A stretch of DNA of 64,000 nt from Bradyrhizobium macuxiense. Lineage in GTDB: Bacteria; Pseudomonadota; Alphaproteobacteria; Rhizobiales; Xanthobacteraceae. Below the pieces are notes generated by a model. The model saw nothing but the letters and a program-made list of their open reading frames with translations, was not told where the DNA came from and did not search any database. The number at the start of each line of letters is the position of its first letter. Position 1 is the stretch's first letter. Of this stretch, positions 8,712-15,486 are shown piece after piece. The position numbers and the translations under genes are program-made. The stretch spans positions 62,001-126,000 of the forward strand of contig NZ_VITY01000021.1 in assembly GCF_007993935.1 (NCBI RefSeq), read 5' to 3'.

Positions 8712-9881
8712 TCAGTAGGAGCGGGGCATGCCGAGCACGTGCTCGGCGACGAAGGAGAGGATCAGGTTGGTCGAGATCGGCGCCACCTGGTAGAGCCGCG
8801 TCTCGCGGAATTTGCGCTCGACGTCGTATTCCTCGGCGAAGCCGAAGCCGCCATGGGTCTGCACGCAGGCGTTCGCCGCCTCCCAGGAGGCGTCGGCCGC
8901 CAGCATCTTGGCCATGTTGGCCTCGGCGCCGCAGTCGAGCCCGGCCTCGTATTTGCGGGTGGCTTCCTTGACCATCAATTCGGCCGCGCGCATCGAGGCG
9001 TAGGCCTTGGCGATCGGAAACTGGATGCCTTGATTCTGGCCGATCGGCCGGCCGAACACGCTGCGCTCCTTGGCGTAGTTGGTCGCCTTGGCGATGAACC
9101 ACTTGGCATCGCCGACGCATTCGGCCGCAATCAGGATGCGCTCGGCATTCATGCCTGAGAGGATGTAGCGGAAACCCTTGCCTTCCTCGCCGATCAGGTT
9201 CTCCGCCGGCACCTTCATGTCGGTGAAGAACACCTCGGTCGTGGCGTGGTTCATCATGGTGCGGATCGGGCGGATCTCCAGCCCCTTGCCCTTCACCTCG
9301 CGCATGTCGACGATGAACACCGAGAGCCCGTCGGTGCGCTTCTTCGATTGCTCCTTCGGCGTGGTGCGCGCCAGCAGCACCATCAGGTCGGAATATTCGG
9401 CGCGGCTGGTCCAGATCTTCTGGCCGTTGACGACGTAATGGTCGCCCTCGCGGCGCGCGAAGGTCTTCAGCGATGAGGTATCGGTGCCGCTGGTCGGCTC
9501 GGTGACGCCGAACGCCTGCAGCCGCAATTCGCCGGTCGCGACCTTCGGCAGATATTTCGCCTTCTGCGCGTCGTTGCCGTGCCGCAGCACGGTGCCCATC
9601 GTGTACATCTGGGCGTGGCAGCCGCCGCCGTTGCAGCCGGCGCGCTGGATCTCTTCCAGGATCGCCGCCGCCGCCGACAGCTTCAGGCCGGCGCCGCCAT
9701 ATTCCTCGGGGATCAGCACCGAGAGATAGCCGGCTTCCGTCAGCGCATCGACGAATTCCTTCGGATAGGCCATCTGGCGGTCGAGCTTGCGCCAGTATTC
9801 GCCGGGAAACTGCGCGCAGAGCTTTGCGACGGCGTCGCGGATGTCGGAATGGTCGTCGGTGTGTTGATCGTGTGCGGTCAT
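8712..9881 (-). CDS. Acyl-CoA dehydrogenase
   Basis: 389 aa. It carries the acyl-CoA dehydrogenase N-terminal helical domain, the FAD/substrate motif FGVTEPTSGTDTSSLKTFA, and the C-terminal helix with THGGFGFAEEYDVERKFRE, where the catalytic base normally lies. It oxidises an acyl-CoA at C2-C3 and passes electrons to ETF. First gene of a minus-strand operon with the CoA-transferase (gap 11 bases) and the MaoC hydratase. It is divergent from a LysR regulator, which is its likely controller. Confidence 0.9.
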   Translation of the reverse strand: MTAHDQHTDDHSDIRDAVAKLCAQFPGEYWRKLDRQMAYPKEFVDALTEAGYLSVLIPEEYGGAGLKLSAAAAILEEIQRAGCNGGGCHAQMYTMGTVLRHGNDAQKAKYLPKVATGELRLQAFGVTEPTSGTDTSSLKTFARREGDHYVVNGQKIWTSRAEYSDLMVLLARTTPKEQSKKRTDGLSVFIVDMREVKGKGLEIRPIRTMMNHATTEVFFTDMKVPAENLIGEEGKGFRYILSGMNAERILIAAECVGDAKWFIAKATNYAKERSVFGRPIGQNQGIQFPIAKAYASMRAAELMVKEATRKYEAGLDCGAEANMAKMLAADASWEAANACVQTHGGFGFAEEYDVERKFRETRLYQVAPISTNLILSFVAEHVLGMPRSY

Positions 9882-10048
9882 TGTTTCGTCTTGTTGGGTT
9901 CTGTCTTGCCGAGAGGTTGCGCCAGAGCGTTTTCGAGCGACGTGGAAGCCAATTCGCGTGAAGAAAACGCCCGCTGTTGTGGGGTCCCGGTAAACTCCCT
10001 ATGCTGTTTTGTTATAGCGTATGAACCTGCCTTCCAGGATTGGCAAGT

Positions 10049-10972
10049 ATGGATTTCCGCCAGCTTAGGACCTTTGCGTGCGTCGCGGAACTCGGGAGTC
10101 TGAGCAAGGCATCCGATACCTTGCGGGTCGCGCAGCCGGCGCTGAGCCGGCAGATCAAGCTCTTGGAACATGAGCTGCGCACCGAATTGTTCACGCGCAA
10201 CGGCCGCGGCATGGTGCTGACCGATGCCGGCCGGCTGCTGCTGGCGCGCACCGGCGGTATCGTGCGGCAGATCGACCAGATCCGCGACGACATCCAGTCC
10301 GCCGGCGGCGCGCCGTCGGGGCGCGTCGTGCTCGGCCTCGTGCCGACGGTGAGCTGCGTGCTGTCGGCGCGGCTGGCGCGGCGCACCGTGGAGCGCTATC
10401 CCGGCATCTCGCTCTGCATCGTCGAGAGCTACAGCGGCCATCTGATCGAGTGGCTGCATCGCGGCGAGATGGATCTTGCGGTGATCTACGGCCCGTCGGT
10501 CGACCTGCATCTGGCGGTGCAGAGCCTCGGCCGCGATAGCATCGTCGCGGTCGGCCCGCGCGGCAGCGGGCTGAAGCAGAAGAAGCAGGTGGAATTCGGT
10601 TGGCTGATGCGCCAGCGCCTGGTGCTGCCCAGTCATTCGCACGGCCTTCGTGCGCTGCTCGAACATGCAGCGGCCAGAAAGAAGATCGATCTCGACGTCA
10701 AGCTCGAGGCGGATTCGTTCCGCGTGCTGACCAGCCTGGTCGAGGAGGGGCTCGGATACACCATGCTGCCGCCGTCCTCGGTGCGCGCCGAGGTCGCGGA
10801 CGGCCGGCTCGAGACCGCGCCGATCGCGCGACCGGCGCCGCGGCGCGAGCTGACGCTGGCTTCGCCGGTCGAGCATCCCGGCTCCAACGCGATGACGTTG
10901 ATCGCAAGATTGCTGCGCGACGAGGTCGCCGCCCTGCGCGCCGAGGGGCTCTGGGATATCCAGCTCGCCTGA
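10049..10972 (+). CDS. LysR-family transcriptional regulator
   Basis: 307 aa. The N-terminal winged HTH (MDFRQLRTFACVAELGSLSK through LLEHELRTELFTRNGRGM) is unmistakable; a periplasmic-binding-like effector domain follows. The ATG at 10049 is chosen over a TTG three codons upstream. It is divergent from the acyl-CoA dehydrogenase operon, the usual LysR arrangement, so it probably regulates that operon in response to a pathway acid. The sequence resembles the nitrogen-assimilation (Nac)-like LysR group. Confidence 0.9.
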   Translation: MDFRQLRTFACVAELGSLSKASDTLRVAQPALSRQIKLLEHELRTELFTRNGRGMVLTDAGRLLLARTGGIVRQIDQIRDDIQSAGGAPSGRVVLGLVPTVSCVLSARLARRTVERYPGISLCIVESYSGHLIEWLHRGEMDLAVIYGPSVDLHLAVQSLGRDSIVAVGPRGSGLKQKKQVEFGWLMRQRLVLPSHSHGLRALLEHAAARKKIDLDVKLEADSFRVLTSLVEEGLGYTMLPPSSVRAEVADGRLETAPIARPAPRRELTLASPVEHPGSNAMTLIARLLRDEVAALRAEGLWDIQLA

Positions 10973-10992
10973 GCGCGGCGGCACTCATTTCC

Positions 10993-11113
10993 GTCATTGC
11001 GAGCCACCCGGTCGGCGCGTAGCGCCGCCGGATGACAGGCTCCGCGAAGCAATCCATCGCACGGCATACGCGAAGGCATGGATTGCTTCGTCGCTGTCGC
11101 TCCTCGCAATGAC
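10993..11113. repeat. Palindromic intergenic repeat, family A, copy 1
   Basis: Starts GTCATTGCGAGCCACCCG and ends CGCTCCTCGCAATGAC; inner arms read AAGCAATCCAT and ATGGATTGCTTCGTCG. The outer ends are inverted repeats, so the unit can fold into a long hairpin. Further copies lie at 12397-12481 and 54588-54707. These sequences are common between genes of this group and probably act as transcript-end or REP-like elements. Confidence 0.8.
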
Positions 11114-11131
11114 GACATAACGTACACGTGC

Positions 11132-11722
11132 TCAGCTCACCTTGAAGCCGAGATGGCCGCGGAAGCGGTTCTTGAGATAGGTGCCGTCGCGCGGCGGCAG
11201 CGCGCGCTCGACTTCGCCGGACGCAATGCGAATGCGCGCGAGCCGTGGGCCGCCGGCGAGATCGCGCAGGCTGTTGCGGAAATTCTCGATGCCGGCCATG
11301 TCGGCGATGTCAGAGACATTGCGAATGCCCGCGCCGCTCGCGATCACCTCGAGCTTTGCCCCTAAGCCGGAGTGGCTGGGCTGCATGCCGGTCTCGCCGA
11401 AATGGCCGTTGTCGAGCACCGCGATCGAGAGATTGCCGGGCTGCTTGGTGGCGATCGTGAGGAGGCTGCCGATCCCCATCAGCTGCTCGCCGTCGCCGGT
11501 GACGACCAGCACCGGGCGCTTCGGCTGTGCCAGCGCGAGGCCGAGCCCGACCATCGCGGCGCCGCCCATCGCGCCCCAGAGATAGAAGTTGCCGGGATGC
11601 TCGCCGGCATCGAACACGTCGTAAGAGGAAGAGCCGAGCCCGGAGATCACGAGCAGGTCGCCGCGGTCGGCAAGCAGCGCCTTCACCGCGGCGCGGCGGT
11701 CGAGTGTGCCGGTTGCTGACAT
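11132..11722 (-). CDS. TPP-dependent decarboxylase, beta (TPP-binding) subunit, sulfopyruvate decarboxylase-like
   Basis: 196 aa. The TPP-binding motif GDGEQLMGIGSLLTIATKQP, followed by NLSIAVLDN, defines the C-terminal TPP domain of acetolactate-synthase-type enzymes as a stand-alone subunit. It resembles sulfopyruvate decarboxylase subunit beta (ComE) and phosphonopyruvate decarboxylase. The ATG shares one base with the stop of the alpha subunit (TGATG), a coupling typical of two-subunit enzymes. Its true 2-oxoacid substrate is not known. Confidence 0.82.
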   Translation of the reverse strand: MSATGTLDRRAAVKALLADRGDLLVISGLGSSSYDVFDAGEHPGNFYLWGAMGGAAMVGLGLALAQPKRPVLVVTGDGEQLMGIGSLLTIATKQPGNLSIAVLDNGHFGETGMQPSHSGLGAKLEVIASGAGIRNVSDIADMAGIENFRNSLRDLAGGPRLARIRIASGEVERALPPRDGTYLKNRFRGHLGFKVS

Positions 11723-12282
11723 CAGTGCGTCTCCTTGGTCCACTTCTTGCGGCCGATCATCCGCTGCGAGATCAGCACCGCGACCTGCTGGTCGCCGTCA
11801 TAGGCGAGCGAGGCGGCGGCCGAGATCACTTCCTCGGCGTCGTCGGGGTTCTCCAGCCGCAGCACCGTGGTGCCCATGATCTCGAAGGCCTGCGGCGTCG
11901 CGCGGCCCATCGGGATCTGCCAGGGATTGAACTCGGCCCATTCGCCGCGCATCGTCACCAGCGTCAGCAGCGGAAAGCGGCAGCTCGCCATCAGTGAGAG
12001 CATATTGACGCAATTGCCGACGCCGCTCGATTGCATCAGCAGCACCGCGCGATCGCCGCCGAGCCAGGCGCCGGCGGCCAGCGCCACGCCTTCCTCCTCG
12101 GTGGTCAGCACCGTGGTCTTGATGCCGGCATCGGCGTGCGACAGCTTGATCAGCTTGGAATGTCCGGCGTCGGGGACGTAGCACACCTGCGCCACGCCGA
12201 AGCTCTTCAGCGTGCGGTAGATCGCAACCGGCCAGTCGGTGCTGGTCGCGCTGTCCTGGTGAACGGCAATCTGGTCCATCAT
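11722..12282 (-). CDS. TPP-dependent decarboxylase, alpha (PYR) subunit, sulfopyruvate decarboxylase-like
   Basis: 186 aa. YRTLKSFGVAQVCYVPDAGH, the catalytic-Glu segment VLTTEEEGVALAAGAWLGG and the LLMQSSGVGNCVNML strand are the N-terminal PYR domain of TPP enzymes (ComD-like). With the downstream TPP subunit it rebuilds a decarboxylase that is a single chain in phosphonopyruvate decarboxylase. Two adjacent ATG codons (12282, 12279) are possible starts. An ICL/PEP-mutase-superfamily gene lies just upstream on the same strand. Confidence 0.82.
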   Translation of the reverse strand: MMDQIAVHQDSATSTDWPVAIYRTLKSFGVAQVCYVPDAGHSKLIKLSHADAGIKTTVLTTEEEGVALAAGAWLGGDRAVLLMQSSGVGNCVNMLSLMASCRFPLLTLVTMRGEWAEFNPWQIPMGRATPQAFEIMGTTVLRLENPDDAEEVISAAASLAYDGDQQVAVLISQRMIGRKKWTKETH

Positions 12283-12396
12283 GGCCTCGGTAAGGGGCGC
12301 GCAGTGGCGCGTCCTCATACCGAAGCCTTAGCGTGCGGGGAGGTTTAGCTCCCGTCGCATCTGTTTCGCGCAGCTATGCCGGAATTGTATATCTCT

Positions 12397-12481
12397 GTCA
12401 TTGCGAGCGACGCGAGGCAATCCATCTCTCCTCACGCGCGGAGGGATGGATTGCTTCGTCGCTTCGCTCCTCGCAATGACG
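12397..12481. repeat. Palindromic intergenic repeat, family A, copy 2
   Basis: Starts GTCATTGCGAGCGACGCGAG, with AGGCAATCCATC and GATGGATTGCTTCGTC arms and the CGCTCCTCGCAATGACG end. It is shorter than copy 1 because the central region is reduced. It lies between the alpha-subunit gene and the PEP-mutase-superfamily gene, so it may separate their transcripts. Confidence 0.8.
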
Positions 12482-12511
12482 GGGAAGCAGCGCGGCCAGT
12501 GACCGTCGAAC

Positions 12512-13315
12512 TCAGCCGTTCGGCTGCAGGAACGTGCCGTATTGCTTGCTGGCCGCGACCGCGGCGGCGGCCTGTCCGATGACGCGCATCGCCGCCATCA
12601 TGGGCCAGGGCCCAAGGCTGATCCTGCGCACGCCGGCGCGGGCGAGATCGCCGATTTCGGGAACGCCCTGCGTCACCATGATGTTGACGGGCAGCGGCGT
12701 CAATTGCACGAACCGCTCGATCAGCGCGAGGTCGGTGAGCCCGGGCACGAAGATTCCATCGGCGCCGGCATCGGCATAGACCCTCGCGCGCCGTGCCGCC
12801 TCATCCAGGCATTGCTCCGGCGAGCCGAACTTCAGCAGAAACGGGTCGGTGCGCGCATTGATGAAGAGATCAATTCCAAGTTTTTGCGCGGCACCCCGTA
12901 TAGCCGTGATCTTCGCGGCTTGCTGCGCGGGATCGACGAGCTGCCGCTTTCCGCCAACAAGCCCGTCCTCGAGATTGATGCCGATCGCGCCGGCCTTCAG
13001 GATCCTCGCTGCCGAATGCGCGGCGGCCTCCGCCGTGTCGCCATAGCCCGCCTCCAGATCGATCGACACCGGAACCGGGACGGCGGCGGTCATCCGCGAG
13101 ACCAGGCCTTCCACCATGTCGAGCGGGGCGTTCTCTCCGTCGGCATAGCCGAGCGCAGCCGCGACCGCTCCGCTGCTGGTCGCCACCGCCGGCGAGCTCT
13201 TCGCGATGGCCTTGGCGGTGGCGACGTCCCAGGCATTGAACAGGACGAGCGGATCGCCCTGCTTGTGCAGACTGCGAAACGTTTCGGCGTGGTGTTGCTG
13301 TGTCGTGGCGTCCAT
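12512..13315 (-). CDS. Isocitrate lyase/PEP mutase superfamily protein
   Basis: 267 aa. The TIM-barrel ICL/PEPM fold is shown by PLVLFNAWDVATAKAIAKSS, PVSIDLEAGYGD, GAIGINLEDGLVGGKRQLVD and FINARTDPF. Where PEP mutase has EDK-X5-NS, this protein has EDGLVGGKRQL, so it is not a canonical phosphonate-forming mutase; oxaloacetate hydrolase, methylisocitrate-lyase-like or carboxy-PEP-type chemistry are alternatives. The start is taken at MDATTQ. It is adjacent to the split TPP decarboxylase. Confidence 0.85.
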   Translation of the reverse strand: MDATTQQHHAETFRSLHKQGDPLVLFNAWDVATAKAIAKSSPAVATSSGAVAAALGYADGENAPLDMVEGLVSRMTAAVPVPVSIDLEAGYGDTAEAAAHSAARILKAGAIGINLEDGLVGGKRQLVDPAQQAAKITAIRGAAQKLGIDLFINARTDPFLLKFGSPEQCLDEAARRARVYADAGADGIFVPGLTDLALIERFVQLTPLPVNIMVTQGVPEIGDLARAGVRRISLGPWPMMAAMRVIGQAAAAVAASKQYGTFLQPNG

Positions 13316-13386
13316 TGCGCGCACTCCTTCTCAGAGAATTTGAAAATCGCGTTGGTTGGCACGGCCGCTGGTTGCGGTGCGCCTGC

Positions 13387-14286
13387 TCAGGCGGCGGCGT
13401 GCGTCGTGAACCAGTCCATGATCAGACCGGTGACCACGGCCTCACGCTCGAGGTGCGGGAAGTGCCCGACATCGGGCAAGACAACGCGCTGATGTGGCCC
13501 CTTGAAGAGCGGTTCTTCCTGCATCGAATACCGTGCTGTCGGATCGTTGCCGCCATAGATCGTCAGCGTCGGCGTATGCATGTCCTTGATCGGCAGCCGG
13601 CCCGCAACTCCCGCATCGACCAGGCCGTTGTAGTATTTCAGCGCCGCCTTCATGGTACCGGGAGAGCTGAGCGTCTCCTTGACCGAGCGGAGATGCTCGT
13701 CGTTCTGCAGGGTTGGCGACCACAGCTTCCAAAGGTAGTCGACGAAGGGAAGTCCCTCGATGTTGACCGCCGAGTGAGCGCCGGGCACCGTGAAGAAATA
13801 GACATGGAAAACCGATCGAACGGCATCGGGATCGCTCCTGAGGCTCGGGATTGTGATCGGGTGCGCGGTGTTCATGACCACCGCGGCCTTGATCGCCGAC
13901 GGTGCCGTGGCCAGCGCCTGGAAGGTTGACGTGCCGCCCCAATCCATGCCGACGACGCAAGCCTGTCCGTCGTCGCTCAGCGCGGCGATCAGCGCTTCGA
14001 GGTCTTGGCCCAGTGCGATCGGATCGAAGATGCCGTCGGCCGGAATTTCAGTCGGCGCATAGCCGCGCAGGAACGGCGCGACCGCACGATAGCCGGCAGC
14101 CGCGAACGCCTGCAGCTGCTTGCGATATGACCAGGCGTTGTCGGGAAAGCCGTGCATGAACATGACCAGCGGTCCGCTGCCCTGTTCGAGATAGGCAAAC
14201 CGCACGCCGTTGGCCTGCACGTATTTCAGGGCGGGTTCGCTGCCTGCGGTCTCAGGCGTTGCCATTGCGCTGCTTCGGGTCGTCAT
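13387..14286 (-). CDS. Alpha/beta hydrolase (epoxide hydrolase/dehalogenase-like)
   Basis: 299 aa. It has the oxyanion-hole motif FMHGFPDNAWSY, nucleophile Asp in VVGMDWGGTSTFQAL, the ALYGGNDPT-like acid segment (TIYGGNDPTARY) and the terminal His in VLPDVGHFPHLE. The GxDWGG nucleophile elbow points to epoxide hydrolases or haloacetate dehalogenases rather than esterases. There is no signal peptide. It is divergent from a MarR regulator, with two palindromes in the 107-base gap, so expression is probably derepressed by a MarR ligand. Confidence 0.87.
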   Translation of the reverse strand: MTTRSSAMATPETAGSEPALKYVQANGVRFAYLEQGSGPLVMFMHGFPDNAWSYRKQLQAFAAAGYRAVAPFLRGYAPTEIPADGIFDPIALGQDLEALIAALSDDGQACVVGMDWGGTSTFQALATAPSAIKAAVVMNTAHPITIPSLRSDPDAVRSVFHVYFFTVPGAHSAVNIEGLPFVDYLWKLWSPTLQNDEHLRSVKETLSSPGTMKAALKYYNGLVDAGVAGRLPIKDMHTPTLTIYGGNDPTARYSMQEEPLFKGPHQRVVLPDVGHFPHLEREAVVTGLIMDWFTTHAAA

Positions 14287-14327
14287 CGCCGCTCTCCATT
14301 TTTGGTCGTTGTCGCTCTTCCGGTTAA

Positions 14328-14348
14328 ATATGTGCGTAGCGCACATAT
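14328..14348. promoter_or_regulatory. Operator-like palindrome 1 (ATATGTGCG-TAG-CGCACATAT)
   Basis: Perfect 9-bp arms around a 3-bp centre, between the alpha/beta hydrolase and MarR starts. The second site, centred 35 bp away, shares the core TGTGCG-N3-CGCACA. Paired palindromes in a divergent MarR intergenic region are the normal autorepression layout, so this is very likely a binding site for the adjacent regulator. Confidence 0.75.
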
Positions 14349-14365
14349 CTGGTCAAGTTGTTTTT

Positions 14366-14380
14366 TGTGCGCAGCGCACA
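14366..14380. promoter_or_regulatory. Operator-like palindrome 2 (TGTGCG-CAG-CGCACA)
   Basis: Perfect 6-bp arms, the same core as palindrome 1, ending 13 bases before the MarR start codon. Occupancy here would block transcription or translation initiation of the MarR gene. Confidence 0.75.
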
Positions 14381-14393
14381 TATTGTTGGCGGC

Positions 14394-14903
14394 ATGGAAA
14401 ACGGAATCGCCAATCTGCTGGGCGCGCTGTCGCTCGCCGTCATGGATCGCATCGAGCAGGGTGCGCGCGAGGTGGTCGGCCGCGGCGGCGAGACACCCGC
14501 GGCGCTGATCGTCATCGGCTATGGCCAGGGCATGACCAACGACAAGCTGAGGCGGATCCTCGGCCTGTCGCATTCCGGAACGGTCCGGCTGGTCGATCGC
14601 CTGGTGTCCGATCGGCTGGTCGAGCGCCGGGCCGGCAAGGACGGCCGCGAGGTCGCCTTGCACCTGACGCCGTCAGGCGCTGCATCTCGCAACGAGCTGC
14701 TGGCGTCGCGGATTTCGGCCGTCACGTCGCTGCTGGATGTGCTGTCATCGGCCGAACGGAAGCAGCTTGCAACGCTGATCCACGAATTGCTGGCAAGGCA
14801 GGACACCTCCGAGATGGATCGCTTCACGATCTGTCGGATGTGCGACGACCGGGTCTGCACCAATTGCCCGTTGCCGACCAACAAGGGCCAGCACGCTCGC
14901 TAG
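14394..14903 (+). CDS. MarR-family regulator with C-terminal Cys4 cluster
   Basis: 169 aa. The winged-helix core runs from residues 36 to 100 (LIVIGYGQGMTNDKLRRIL, then GTVRLVDRLVSDRLVERR and the wing GKDGREVALHLT). After the dimerisation helices there is a tail with Cys147-x2-Cys150-x4-Cys155-x2-Cys158 (ICRMCDDRVCTNCP), probably a zinc or redox site. Ordinary MarR proteins end before this point. The start MENGI is chosen because palindrome 2 would lie inside the longer reading. It is divergent from the alpha/beta hydrolase. Confidence 0.85.
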   Translation: MENGIANLLGALSLAVMDRIEQGAREVVGRGGETPAALIVIGYGQGMTNDKLRRILGLSHSGTVRLVDRLVSDRLVERRAGKDGREVALHLTPSGAASRNELLASRISAVTSLLDVLSSAERKQLATLIHELLARQDTSEMDRFTICRMCDDRVCTNCPLPTNKGQHAR

Positions 14904-15021
14904 AGGGATGTCTTCACTGTGAAGGAAGCGGCGACAAGAGGAGCGGCAAACTAATTTATGCCGCTTGCTTTACCCGTTTGAGTTGAGAGGTTAGCCTCGG
15001 ACGTTTCTTTAGGGAGTGCTC

Positions 15022-15150
15022 ATGAAACTATTGGTTTTTACTGCCGCTTCGGTGGCATCCATCATGTTCAGCGTAGGGACGGCTTCGACTGAATGGACTC
15101 CGGCTGGCGTCGCCTGTGTCAATAAGAAAACGAAGAGGGGGGAGATATGA
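15022..15150 (+). CDS. 42-aa secreted peptide, translationally coupled to the next gene
   Basis: Encodes MKLLVFTAASVASIMFSVGT and then a short tail ending NKKTKRGEI. The N-terminus is a signal-peptide-like hydrophobic helix. AGGGAG lies 6-7 bases upstream of the ATG. The stop codon overlaps the next start as ATGA, strong evidence that the two are translated together. The function is unknown; it could be a leader that couples ribosomes to the following gene. Confidence 0.5.
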   Translation: MKLLVFTAASVASIMFSVGTASTEWTPAGVACVNKKTKRGEI

Positions 15151-15392
15151 GAACAATTGCACTCGTGCCGTTTGTCACGGTTGCGCTTGCGCTCAGCCTG
15201 TCTCCAGCCTCAGCAGCCAAGAAGGGCTACGCTGCCGCTCGCGCTGCTTGCCTCGCGCAGGCTGGTACGACGGAAGCCATCTTCTCGGCACGCAAGGCGA
15301 CTTATGCCCAGGGCGGCATCTACAAGGAATGCATGACCGGGAAGGGCTTCGATGTGACGGTCCGGAAGAGTAATGGGGATCGGCTGTACTGA
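15147..15392 (+). CDS. Small secreted protein, 81 aa
   Basis: Residues 1-23 form a signal peptide (MRTIALVPFVTVALALSLSP, cleavage after ASA). The mature part is about 58 aa with two Cys residues (ARAACLAQAG and IYKECMTGKGF) that could form a disulfide. This CLAQ...ECM pattern occurs in small rhizobial periplasmic proteins of unknown role. It overlaps the upstream micropeptide by four bases and is followed by a candidate terminator. Confidence 0.75.
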   Translation: MRTIALVPFVTVALALSLSPASAAKKGYAAARAACLAQAGTTEAIFSARKATYAQGGIYKECMTGKGFDVTVRKSNGDRLY

Positions 15393-15414
15393 CGGACGGC
15401 TTACGAGAGTTACC

Positions 15415-15440
15415 AGGCGTCCTACGGGGCGCCTTTTGTT
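15415..15440 (+). terminator. Intrinsic terminator after the small secreted protein
   Basis: AGGCGTCC-TAC-GGGGCGCCT forms a GC-rich hairpin with one bulge, followed by TTTTGTTT. It lies about 25 bases after the stop of the 81-aa secreted protein and just before the converging methyltransferase gene. Confidence 0.5.
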
Positions 15441-15486
15441 TGCAATCATTGCGCACGTCGTCTCGTCACGCTCTGGCTCCTTGCCG

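Noticed and set aside
9990..10048. LysR T-N11-A operator before the LysR gene at 10049
   Set aside because: ATGCT...AGCGTAT gives only a partial imperfect inverted repeat; not strong enough to call.
12512..13315. Phosphonate biosynthesis by PEP mutase plus phosphonopyruvate decarboxylase
   Set aside because: The superfamily protein has EDGLVGGKRQL instead of EDK-x5-NS, so it is not a true PEP mutase; no phosphonate-modifying genes are near.
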